From NCBI GenBank assembly GCA_002005505.1, contig KV908423.1, positions 110,001 to 129,043 of the forward strand: a stretch of DNA of 19,043 nucleotides, in the 5' to 3' direction. A model generated the notes under the pieces. It was given only the letters and a program-made list of their open reading frames with translations, was not told the origin of the DNA and did not search any database. The stretch is from Botryococcus braunii. Lineage: Eukaryota; Chlorophyta; Trebouxiophyceae. Shown here piece after piece: positions 9,786-18,697 of the stretch (the stretch's first letter is position 1; the number at the start of each line of letters is the position of its first letter). The position numbers and the translations under genes are program-made.

Positions 9786-10371
9786 TTTAGATAAACCTTT
9801 TGTTGTGCATGTAGATGCCTCAGGTTTTGCTGTTGGTGCTGTGTTGCAGCAGGATCAAGGAAAGGGACTGCAGCCCGTTGCCTTCGAGTCCAGGAAACTC
9901 CAACCCCCTGAGAGGAAGTTAGCACCATATGACAGAGAGTTGCTTGCTCTTGTTCATGCCTTGCTTAAATGGAAGCATTTGTTGCTGGGTGCTAAGTTTA
10001 CTGTACACACTGACCAGCAAGCACTTGAGTATTTATTGAGTGCTCCTGTTAGGACTAGTAGGCAGGAAAGATGGCTTACTGAAATCATGAGATTCATGCC
10101 TGATATTAAATATGTGAAGGGCACTGTCAATGTTGTTGCAGATGCTTTGTCTAGGCGTGTTGATTTGGCAGTAATGCATGTCTCCTCTGGTTCTGTCTCG
10201 TCCCTCCTACCAGAAATTGCTTTGCTGTGTGTTTCTGATCCCACAGTTGCTAAACTTGTGGAAGAAGGTGTTTTGGTGATGAGAGACACTGTACCTTATT
10301 CGGTGCAGTCAGGTAGAGTGTATGTCCCTGATGCATTGCGAGAGAAGGTACTGAGAGAGTGTCATGCCACC
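9781..10371 (+). pseudogene. pol: RNase H and start of integrase
   Basis: From about 9784 the frame reads LDKPFVVHVDASGFAVGAVL, with the first catalytic Asp at 9814. Then come the Glu in the helix ERKLAPYDRELLALVHAL, the Asp in VHTDQQALEYLL, and the last Asp in VADALSRR (10141-10143), so all four acidic residues of RNase H are kept. The integrase starts with RECHATPF, giving the first zinc-binding His at 10363. The frame ends at a TAG just after 10410, but similarity changes frame at about 10372, in a T-run. RNase H degrades the RNA strand during reverse transcription. Confidence 0.9.
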
Positions 10372-11201
10372 CCTTTTCTGGCCATCTTGGGATTAACAAG
10401 ATGTATGAATTAGTGTGCAGGGAATTTTGGTGGCCACGTCTCAGCTCATCAGTCAGGGACTTTTGCAGGCCTTGTGACACCTGCCAGCGCACTAAGGGGA
10501 CTGGAGCCGTACCTTATGTTCTACTTCAGCCACTGCCTATTCCGGATGGACCTTGGCAGAGCATTTCCCTTGACTTAGTGACTGATTTACCTGTCTGCTG
10601 TGGTTTTGACTCGATTGTGGTATTTGTTGATAGGTTTTCTAAGTTGTGTGTCTTGGCTGCATGCACTAAAACCATCACTGCACCTCAACTTGTACAACTG
10701 TTTGTTGACAGGATCTTTGTGAGATTTGGAATGCCTACCTCCATTGTGAGTGATAGAGATCCAAGGTTCACTAGCCATTTTTGGAAGGCCTTTGTGAAAA
10801 TATTGGGTACTGAGATTGCTATGTCTACTGCTTACCACCCTCAAACGGATGGGCAGACTGAGAGAATGAACAGGACCATGGAAGACATGCTGAGAGGGTT
10901 TGTGGGTCCCAGGCAGGATGACTGGTGCAAGTATTTGAGTATGGTGGAGTTTGCATATAATAACTCACTTCAGGCTTCAACACTGCAGACACCCTTCTTC
11001 CTGAATCATGGGCGCCATCCCCTTACTCCCTTGTCTTCTGCTATTCCCTCACATTCTGTGAATCGTGCCGTTTCTAAATGGGTTGAGGCGCTGCAGACTG
11101 CCTTAAAGAGTGCCAAATCTAATCTTGCCTCTGCACAGCAACGGCAGAAATCTTATGCAGATAGAAAGAGACGAGACCACCCTTTCAAGGTGGGGGACTA
11201 G
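10372..11201 (+). pseudogene. pol: integrase zinc domain and catalytic core
   Basis: The second zinc-binding His is at 10383-10385 and the two Cys at 10473 and 10482 (CDTC), completing HHCC with the His at 10363. The catalytic triad is Asp 10572-10574 (SLDLVTDLP), Asp 10752-10754 (VSDRDPRF) and Glu 10860-10862 (TDGQTERMN). The last two are 35 residues apart, the classic DD35E spacing. The C-terminal region (SYADRKRRDHPFKVGD) is standard for Ty3/gypsy. It is closed by TAG at 11199-11201, after which the same frame continues with the expected sequence. Integrase joins the cDNA to the chromosome and makes the 5-bp duplication. Confidence 0.93.
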
Positions 11202-11606
11202 GTGTTGTTGGCTGCAAGGAAAAACCAGCTTTCACCTGGGCTCTCGTCAAAGTTATCAGCTAAGTATTTTGGGCCCTTTACTATTGCTGCAGCAGTTGGT
11301 TCTCGAGCTTTTAGACTCGTCTTGCCTGAGACTGTAAATAATCATCCTGTGTTTTATGTTTCCCAGCTGAAGCCTTATGTGTCTTCATCTGTACCAGTTA
11401 CTGTTACTTCACCACCTCCTTTGTATGCAGACAAGCGTGGCGGCGTTTATGAAGTGGAGGCCATCATAGCTAAGAAGAAAGTTGGAAAGTCTTGGCGCTA
11501 CTTAGTCAAATGGAAAGGCTACGATGAGACTGAGAATACTTGGGAGCCTCTTGCCCATGTTCGCCATCTCGCTGATGACGTGGCAGCTGCCCCAGTCCTT
11601 TCTTAA
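11202..11606 (+). pseudogene. pol: integrase C-terminus with chromodomain
   Basis: Same frame as the integrase core, separated only by the TAG. It begins with the barrel-like GPY/F-type segment (LSPGLSSKLSAKYFGPF...HPVFYVSQLKPY), then a Pro-rich linker. The chromodomain follows from 11448: YEVEAIIAKKK..WRYLVKWKGYDETENTWEP, with the aromatic Tyr and two Trp positions expected of methyl-lysine readers. The product ends at TAA 11604. Chromodomains of this class steer integration toward marked chromatin. Without readthrough the TAG would leave the integrase lacking this targeting module. Confidence 0.92.
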
Positions 11607-11609
11607 GTC

Positions 11610-11672
11610 CCACTTGCGGGCATCCCTTGATTAAGCCATTTGCGGCTTGAGACTTTTCCAGCCACTTGCGGC
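11610..11672 (+). repeat. Three degenerate 26-bp tandem repeats
   Basis: CCACTTGCGGG at 11610, CCATTTGCGGC at 11636 and CCACTTGCGGC at 11662 recur at exactly 26 bp, immediately after the pol stop. The intervening bases are weakly conserved. Confidence 0.65.
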
Positions 11673-12241
11673 TGATAACCCTTGGAGCTTCAACACCAGC
11701 CAGCTTGGATCTGGAAGGGAGGGAGGGTGGAAGGGTCTGGGAGGGGGATTCGTGAATTGGGACTTGCATGCATGTCTCTTGGTTATATGTTTTGCATGGG
11801 TTATGTTTCCTTACCCACGGCTCCACTTTGTGATGCACTTGCTGTTGCAGTGTAGCTGCAAATTGTAGTTCCGTGCATGAATAACTTGCTTTGGTATCTT
11901 ACCCATGAGATACACTATGTGGCAGTTGGTTGTGTATAGCTTGCTGCTCTAGACGATATGCCTTATGCCTTTAATTGGAAAGCCACCTCAAGCGAAGGTT
12001 ACACTGCAGTGCAGGGTAACTGGACCTAAGGTTTGGACAAGTGCTAGTCTAATGACTCAACCTAATTGTTTCATCACTGGTGTGAGTGCTGTCTAGAGAG
12101 TTCGTCCCCTAAGTTAGAGGATCCGCCTTGCAGACGATAGTCCTTAGAATGTTAAGGTATTCGAGCATTGAGCAGATGAGTCCCTCGTCTGTGTCGTGCT
12201 AACTTGCTTTGTGGACTTCATCCTCTGACTTGCGTTGTTTC

Positions 12242-12274
12242 GTAACTATAGGAGGTGTGATTGTCTATAGTTAC
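12242..12274 (+). other. Stem-loop in the 3' non-coding region
   Basis: GTAACTATAG (12242-12251) pairs perfectly with CTATAGTTAC (12265-12274) across a 13-nt loop, 90 bp before the 3' LTR. It is a candidate cis-acting RNA element (export, packaging or dimerisation); no function is shown. Confidence 0.6.
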
Positions 12275-12350
12275 AGTAAGCAGGGTTCGTGATGCCCATG
12301 TCTTACGTTTGTGGCCCCATTGCCATAAACAACATCTCATAGCTTATGCC

Positions 12351-12361
12351 AAGGGGGAGGG
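12351..12361 (+). promoter_or_regulatory. Polypurine tract
   Basis: AAGGGGGAGGG ends two bases before the 3' LTR. It is the expected primer for plus-strand DNA synthesis. Confidence 0.9.
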
Positions 12362-12363
12362 CA

Positions 12364-12628
12364 TGTAGCATTTCCTAGGGTATAATGCTCTAGTATGGTC
12401 CTTGGCATTGCTCTTTGACTTGCCATGTGATCTGGATTCGCAGTACAACCTCGCTCAAGTAGTTCCCTCGGTTGCCCGACTACGTATACGTCTGTGGCAG
12501 TACAGTATAATTCAATCCACCCTGGGTTTAAGAGTACGCTTGCGAATCAATCATGTAACACTCTTTCGTTGCACACCACGAACGTCTCACTGTCTCATAA
12601 AAACCTCTTCCGCTTAGTTCACGCTACA
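12364..12628 (+). repeat. 3' long terminal repeat (265 bp)
   Basis: It starts TGTAGC and ends GCTACA, a perfect 6-bp terminal inverted repeat. It is identical to the 5' LTR apart from one substitution and a missing CG dinucleotide. Confidence 0.96.
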
Positions 12629-12633
12629 CTTCC
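12629..12633. repeat. Target-site duplication, right copy
   Basis: CTTCC, identical to 6757-6761. It merges into the following CCCT repeats of the target tract. Confidence 0.85.
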
Positions 12634-12647
12634 TCCCTCCCTCCCTC

Positions 12648-12767
<120 letters not shown>

Positions 12768-13220
12768 CCCCCCCACCCTTCCCCCGCTTCCCCCTCTTCA
12801 CTCTAGAGTGATCTAGAGTTTCTTTGAATCAAGCCAACCCTATTTCTCCGCTTATCCTGCGAGAATATGGCCATGTGGACTTCGAGATACACTATGCCTT
12901 CAGTTGGAGCTCCTTATTGCTCTTTTAAGTGGCACTTCTGATCACCAAGCTACTTATACGTATACTGTCTCTATTTCAAGTTGATAATTATCGTCATAAA
13001 ATGGCCGTTCCCAAACCAGCCAGGTGTTCTAGAAAGCCTCCTAGGTAGGCATCCTACAGGAGGGTGCAACCTCCTTTAACTTATATTTGCAAACTCCAAC
13101 TGGAATTTGCTTCGGAGATGCAGAATCCCCTTAGATGCTCAAAAGCATCTCCCGCCGGTTATGAACCCCCCCCGCAAATGTAAACACTGCATACGAGTGT
13201 ACTTTTCCAACCCCAAGAAA

Positions 13221-13240
13221 GAAGCACTAATCAGTGCTTC
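13221..13240. repeat. Hairpin, 8-bp perfect arms
   Basis: GAAGCACT pairs with AGTGCTTC across the loop AATC. It lies just ahead of the duplicated segment at 13253-13368. Confidence 0.65.
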
Positions 13241-13252
13241 ATTTCATTTCTG

Positions 13253-13368
13253 TGTTTTGGGAGGCTGTCAGTGCGCTCCAATGCAGCCCAAAAATACTCT
13301 TGGATTAGTTCTTTCAAACGCTGGTGTTTGGGAGGCGGTCAATGCATCCATACGGCACCAAGGATACT
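13253..13368. repeat. Diverged tandem duplication, about 71-bp period
   Basis: GGGAGGC followed by a related stretch of about 33 bp appears at 13259 and at 13330. The copies share GGGAGGC, GTCA.TGC, TCCA and ATACT with scattered differences and a short gap, so the duplication is old. Confidence 0.55.
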
Positions 13369-13594
13369 TGCAAACCTTCTCAACTCGTTTGAACTCCCTA
13401 TAATTTTTTATAAAGCCTTATAAAGCCTTAAGGTCCGATTTGGGATTTATCCAAGAGGCGCTCCTCCTCGCCTCATTAATTATATAGCTCAGAATATTGG
13501 ATTGATTTCATCATGATTTGTTTGATGGATCAGTCCACATGTGTGTGAGAGTCTTAGCTGCCGTACAGCACAGTATTGTACATGTACCAGTACA

Positions 13595-13616
13595 TCTAAG
13601 GGTATGTACCCTTAGA
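13595..13616. repeat. Hairpin, 8-bp perfect arms
   Basis: TCTAAGGG (13595-13602) pairs with CCCTTAGA (13609-13616) across TATGTA. The flanks CATC and GATG can extend the fold after a bulge. Confidence 0.65.
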
Positions 13617-13779
13617 CATAGATGTATCTGTATGGCATCAACCTTGTACATATGCTGAGATATTATACCACTTCTGTGCACCCACGTATGCGTACACATA
13701 TATATGCACAATAGCAGACTTATGTGTGTGTCATCCCCGGGGCCCACCACCGATATAAGGTTATGAGTCCTATTTTTAG

Positions 13780-13793
13780 GAGTCTATAGACTC
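13780..13793. repeat. 14-nt perfect palindrome
   Basis: GAGTCTATAGACTC, preceded by CCTATTTTTAGG, which can itself fold. No gene is adjacent. Confidence 0.7.
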
Positions 13794-14548
13794 ATTGAAA
13801 GTGGGCCCTAAACTTCACGCTAGCTAGCACTGCAGTACTAGTGTACGCTGTATTGCAAAACGTGGGTAGACGTGTCTGTACAGACCGTTTCATAGCGCCC
13901 TACAGGGAACTCATTTCATAAACCAAATGTGCTTCACTACTATTGTATCACATGGGCGCTGCAACGATTCATGTGTTGCATTAGCTGCTTTTGCAATCAG
14001 CAAGCTGTGCATGCACCACCTTTGCACAAGCGAAGGAAGCTGTCAAGGTGCCCTTATTCCCCACATGGAGTTGAACCAACCGTCTGCCAATACCGTATGA
14101 TGCATCCAATCAGGCATGTGCATGGCAATACTTGCAGTACATTGGCATGCGCATTGACGGTAAGTGTGGGAGGACTCCTTGTCATCGTGTTTGTGGTTCT
14201 GATATGGAAAACTATACTAGTACTGTAAGTACTGTAATGGCCCGCGCGCGTATCCATAGAAACAGGCAATCAAAAAACCATTTTGCAGAGTACAGTACTT
14301 CTGTACTAGAGCAACAGTATTAAACATTGTCAGCACATTTCCTTTCCCTCTGGTTAACGATTGGGTCTTAACACCAATAGCGAGGTCAACTCATTCAGTA
14401 TACTGTACGTACGATGAGCGTTGCAACAGCTCGTCCATTGCGCACAGATTCCCTACATAGAAGTAGACCGTTAACGTTTGTGTCGAAGGCCAGTCGCCAG
14501 GGACCCACCTTTGATATCAAACCGTACACCGTTCCCATTTCTTACGTA

Positions 14549-14620
14549 CGTTGCTGTCATTGCATTATTATAAATGCATTACAACGCGTTGCTGTCATTG
14601 CATTTATAACTGCATTACAA
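14549..14620. repeat. Tandem pair of about 36 bp downstream of the F-box gene
   Basis: CGTTGCTGTCATTGCATT begins both copies (14549-14584 and 14587-14620) and GCATTACAA ends both; the second copy is 2 bp shorter. Read on the minus strand each copy has TTGTAATGC, containing TGTAA, the poly(A) signal of many green algae. They lie about 130-200 bp past the stop of the F-box gene, so they could be its 3' end signals. Confidence 0.75.
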
Positions 14621-14752
14621 TGCCAATGCTAATTACCAATGCTATGAGGCGAGCGCAGTTTACACTTGCAAGGCAACGAAAGTTCAATTGACTTGCAAGG
14701 GGTTATCTTGCGGCAGCAGAGGTGGCCACGGATGACAAGTTCATGCGTGAGC

Positions 14753-16469
14753 TTAATATTGGCATATGCACCGTCTGTGCCGGTACCAGGGCCTTCCCCA
14801 GGATCCCTTGGACCTTCTGCCTTCGTACCATTCGGGCCAGTGGATGTCATCCACCCAAAACAGGAGATCGGGAAGACCCATTTCCCGCCTCCTTAGCACC
14901 AGTGGGCGAACCAGGTCCGCAAAGTCCCCCTCCACAGCCCACGAACCCCTCAACACCAGAACACAGAGATCGCTAAGGGCATTCAGAGGCGCCATGACGT
15001 TGCAGTGCGGCTTGGGCGAACTCTCGAATCCGCTGCCCCACACTTCCACATGGGTGAGGCGAGGCAGCTTGGCCAAGCACTCGACGTCGCTAGCCAGGTT
15101 TGTTGCACTGAGCGCTTTGTACAAGTCGAGGAACTCGAGATGGGTCAGCGTGGTGAAGCATTCTGCCGAGGGCCGGGCTTGACATTCTGCCCGGAGCTGT
15201 ACCGCATGTACCGCATACTCGAGCTCGCATTCGTCTGGCTCCTGGTACGTTGCGCTGACCAGCAAACAAGCCAGGCTCCGCAGTGCCGGCAAGTGCGAAA
15301 TGAAAGCTGCATGTGCATCCGGGCTCGTAATCTCAACGTCCAGAACCGTGAGGCCCGCGAACGAAGCGTGCAAACAAGGCAAATTCAAGTCGGGTCTGGG
15401 AACTCGTTCGTAGAAGCCAGCGAGGTGTTGCAAGCCTGGGGGTAACCATTCCACGAGCTCTTCGATGCTGGGGCCCACAGAGCTGCCAACATCCAATCTT
15501 GTCAACGTGGTCCGCAGGTGGTGCATAGCGGTATAAACCTCCGCATGTGCTACAACTTGCCAATGCAGGACCAGCTGGCCAAGGTACCGCCAGCTTTCTG
15601 CCGCAATCTCTAGTCCCTCCAGCAGATCCCCATTCCCGACATACAGCTCCAGAGTCTGCAAGTTTGTAAGGCGGGACAGGGTGCTGCAGTCTCCTCCATA
15701 GGATCCTCGGGCTGTGAGAAAGGCCCAGGCGAGTCGCGTGAGGTGTGGGACCGCGGCCACACATTCGAGCCAGGAGATGTCGCTCTGCCACCCGCTGACC
15801 TCGAGGGTGACTAATGTTGTTCGGCCATCGAGTGCCGACAGCACCGGCTGCCAGAAGCGCGCTTCAAAGTAACCCAAGGACCGTGCCGTGTTGCAGCAAA
15901 GCCTTTTGAGGGAAGACCGTCCTCTGATGGCGGACACTGCCTCCGGTACAGTGCTTGAGCTGTCCATGAAATCGAGCTCGAGATCAACCACGTATGGGCA
16001 GGCTGCAAGCAGGCTTGTCATTGGCCGGGTGCCTCTCATGTCAATGATGCATAGACGGGTTAAGTTTGTTATCCCTGCAAATGTTGATAAGCCCACCACA
16101 GGACTTGGCGTGGACCCCCATCTGGACCGGGACAGGCACAGGTTCACAGATAGCGTTAGGGCATTAAGGTGCCGAAGGCATGTGGGATGGGAAGACCGGA
16201 GCACATCATCAAAGCGTCTCCCAAGTGGGGCGGCGCCTAGATCAAGGCTCAAACTCCTCAAGTTGGTCAACTTCTGCAGCTGCTCGCCAAAGCCAGCCTT
16301 GACCCAGCCCTTATACCTAAAATGTAAGCGGGTCAAGGACGGGAGAGATGCCGTGCGATAATCTCGGCATACCAGCCGAGTCGCCAACCGTGAATCGTTC
16401 TCCATATGTCCAAAAATGACGGTCACGATATCGGATGGAAATGGCCCATTGCCTGGGGCATCTATGTGC
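14753..16469 (-). CDS. F-box / leucine-rich-repeat protein (FBXL-type), 5' exon missing
   Basis: The open frame runs from TAA at 16486-16484 to TAA at 14755-14753. Near its start it reads PFPSDIVTVIFGHMEND, then RLATRLVCRDYRTA, an F-box: the domain that binds SKP1 in SCF ubiquitin ligases. It is followed by about 500 residues of irregular leucine-rich repeats such as LTRLHFRYKG, LTNLRSLSLDLG, LTRLCIIDMRG, LTNLQTLELYVG, LTRLDVGSS, LTVLDVEIT, LTHLEFLDLYK and LPRLTHVEVWGSG. These are the likely substrate-binding part. No ATG precedes the F-box in this frame. The first in-frame ATG (16405-16403) would remove half of the domain, while a pyrimidine-rich CAG acceptor ends at 16470. The start is therefore probably in an upstream exon and 16469 is given as the exon edge. 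No stops or frameshifts interrupt it, and GC and CpG are high relative to the flanks. The basic tail (WYRHRRC) after WPEWYEGR may be poorly conserved. Target unknown. Confidence 0.8.
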
Positions 16470-16486
16470 CTGCACGAAGCAACTTA

Positions 16487-16677
16487 TTCGGCAATCTTTT
16501 TCTCAGTTTGTAATGAATGCCAAGATAAATTGATACGTAACGAGACGTGGAAGTCTATCAGCATTGATGTCTAGCCCATCTCAGCCATAACTCCAAGCTG
16601 CTTATCTGGCCCCCTTTTTTCCAACCCTCAAGCTCTGTCCGTGCCCCGGCTCCCTCTCCCTTATGCGAGCGTTCGCG

Positions 16678-16678
<1 letters not shown>
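16487..16678. other. Upstream region of the F-box gene
   Basis: Expected to hold its 5' exon, intron and promoter. Minus-strand ATGs near 16593 and 16584 are followed by an early TAG, and no unambiguous first exon was found. Confidence 0.35.
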
Positions 16679-16932
<254 letters not shown>

Positions 16933-17002
16933 AAATATGTGGGTGTGTTAGACTTTCTACCCATGTTCATTTTGGAGCTGCTTTGGTGGGTATCTTACTC
17001 AC

Positions 17003-17240
17003 CTTAAACGTTTTCGGTCATCATCGACACTTTCTGGGTTATTAGACACCTCTCTATTGTCTACGCTTTCCTGTTGCGTCATTGCACGCTGCAAGACAAC
17101 AAGAAGCTTGATCATATTCTCTCCATGATTACTTCGAGGGTTGATAAAGGTGACACCAGAGCTTATGCCGAAACAAACATGTAAGCCCACCCACGGAGGC
17201 GTTTCAGGGTAGTCACAGTTGAAAATGATGAATTTCAATA
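17003..17240 (-). other. Candidate exon of an unrecognised minus-strand gene
   Basis: The minus-strand frame reads KFIIFNCDYPETPPWVGLHV, continues through a hydrophobic stretch, then an acidic-basic tail (SVDDDRKRLR). It ends exactly at a consensus donor, AAG then GTGAGTAAG (exon end 17003). The sequence looks protein-like but matches no family I know. No AG acceptor is present between its start and the AT-rich stretch at 17245-17266, so the upstream boundary is unresolved, perhaps because that microsatellite altered it. It may be a pseudogene fragment or chance. Confidence 0.3.
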
Positions 17241-17288
17241 TGTATACATATATATATATATATATACACACATGTACATATATCTCAC

Positions 17289-17357
17289 CTTAATTGATTC
17301 CAGATACTTAAAATAACTGCTGGGATTAGGTAATTTCAAAGGAAGCTCAGAAACCAT
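17289..17357 (-). other. Candidate first exon of an unrecognised minus-strand gene
   Basis: ATG at 17357-17355 opens MVSELPLKLPNPSSYFKYLE and reaches a donor-like AAG then GTGAG after exactly 23 codons (exon end 17289, phase 0). The open frame also extends upstream of the ATG to about 17430. The frame does not connect to the next candidate exon without a splice whose acceptor is not visible. Support is the donor plus the protein-like sequence only. Confidence 0.25.
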
Positions 17358-17705
17358 ACGACGGGTTGGGGGTTGTCCGCGTGTTCCCGTGACTGCGTTC
17401 CGGCGTTCCAGTCGTACCAGACCACGGTTATTTCAAATGTTTACTTCCTTGTATCTTATACATAACAGTTGGATTAATCCTAAAGGTCGCGTTTCGCACA
17501 TATTGGACTTCAGGACGGCTAAACTTCAGGTGATTACTAGACTGCTGTCACAGCTTGAAACCGAAGAACCGGGGCACGTTCTCAGGAATTTGTACGTTCA
17601 CTTGAAGAGCTTGTTATTTAATGAGCCCTGCTGCAGGCTGTTTTTTTCTTTTTGTGTTATGTTTGTCGTTCGTCCTGCCAAGCCTGGTTCAGGAGTCTTG
17701 ATCTG

Positions 17706-17800
17706 GGACTCGGACCCCACGAGTCCAGCCTAGCCTAGGCCGCCTAGGGAGTCCCCGGAAGGGATCTGCAGGGACTCCCCTGCAGGGGACCCGAAAGACC
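17706..17800. repeat. Cluster of overlapping GC-rich inverted repeats
   Basis: GACTCG...CGAGTC (17708 and 17721), CCTAGG...CCTAGG (about 17735 and 17743), GGGAGTCCC (17747-17755) with GGGACTCCC (17771-17779), and the palindrome CCCCTGCAGGGG (about 17776-17787). The motif GGGACT/AGTCCC recurs, so alternative foldings compete. No gene is adjacent. Confidence 0.65.
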
Positions 17801-17828
17801 TCTACCCCGGTCGGTAAGTTCCCTCGTG

Positions 17829-17844
17829 CTGATGAATTCATCAG
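17829..17844. repeat. 16-nt perfect palindrome
   Basis: CTGATGAATTCATCAG reads the same on both strands. The CTGATGA resembles a hammerhead core but the required GAAA and stems are absent. Confidence 0.75.
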
Positions 17845-18403
17845 GTTAACTGCACCTTACTAGTGTCCCTCTGAATGGTGAAAAGATCAGTCACAGAACC
17901 CCTGAACTTACATTGGGATCGCAGTGCCGGGAAGAATATCCTGTCCTGAGGAGCCACACTGTACCTCCTTTTCGCCCTGGCGCTTTCGACAAGCCGATTT
18001 TACTCCAAGGTTCCAACTAAAGCATTTAGTTCAATGGGAACACCATAATATTTCGCTTTTCAGAGCGCTACTTTCTTGAAATTTGAGGAGTAAGGGACAC
18101 AGAAATTCGCGAGATCAATGCTGAACAGCTCTTGTGGCATTACACTGCACTTTCTTCCTGCTTCGGAAAGCAATGTGTCGCAATCAATCAATTCAAGATG
18201 TCGAGTCCTCAGTGGACAGGTAGGGCCTTCCTAAATTTGGCTGAAGGATCCGGGGGTGGTGGTAAGGGGATCACTGCAAGAGTTATTAGGTACCAAGGAT
18301 GATGCTTTCTGCACTATATCAACTGAATCATACCATCGTCTAGCCTTGTGGGTAGCTTATGCTCCTTAAAATTTAGGGTGAAAGAGTTCACATTTATGGC
18401 AAG

Positions 18404-18697
<294 letters not shown>

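Larger units (their letters stand above)
11607..12350 (+). other. Non-coding 3' region of the retrotransposon
   Basis: About 745 bp between the pol stop and the polypurine tract with no supported frame. It starts with three degenerate 26-bp repeats (11610, 11636, 11662) and holds a 10-bp stem-loop near its end. CpG density recovers toward the LTR. Long 3' non-coding regions occur in several chromoviruses. Confidence 0.7.
6762..12628 (+). mobile_element. Ty3/gypsy chromodomain LTR retrotransposon (chromovirus), near full length
   Basis: About 5.87 kb. The order is 5' LTR, primer-binding site, gag fragment, unassigned segment, protease, reverse transcriptase, RNase H, integrase, chromodomain, non-coding 3' region, polypurine tract, 3' LTR. 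RNase H before integrase and the terminal chromodomain place it in the chromovirus branch of Ty3/gypsy. A matching CTTCC duplication on both sides shows an intact single insertion. The LTRs differ by one substitution and one 2-bp indel, so it is young or recently gene-converted. It cannot make its own full polyprotein as read: gag ends early, pol has three one-base frame changes (near 8340, 9781 and 10372) and an in-frame TAG at 11199-11201. CpG is common in the LTR and gag part and rare in pol. Confidence 0.96.
17358..18403. other. Region between candidate exons and the (CA)n array
   Basis: No gene is assigned. A plus-strand frame of 114 codons (17389-17733) begins with GTG rather than ATG and has no known domain; its middle follows an acceptor-like pyrimidine-CAG at 17468, so a plus-strand exon is possible but weak. 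A GC hairpin cluster and a 16-nt palindrome are listed separately. Confidence 0.4.

Noticed and set aside
12171..12200. Hammerhead-like GATGAGTCC sequence
   Set aside because: It lacks the CUGANGA core (reads CAGATGAG) and the GAAA box. It only forms a simple 8-bp hairpin with CTCGTCTG.
15005..15445. Plus-strand open frames inside 14766-16361
   Set aside because: They are antisense shadows of the GC-rich F-box/LRR gene.
17389..17733. 114-codon plus-strand open frame
   Set aside because: It starts with GTG, has no domain, and several frames of this length are expected by chance in 19 kb.
17829..17844. CTGATGA as a hammerhead ribozyme core
   Set aside because: It is part of a perfect palindrome and no GAAA or closing stem follows.
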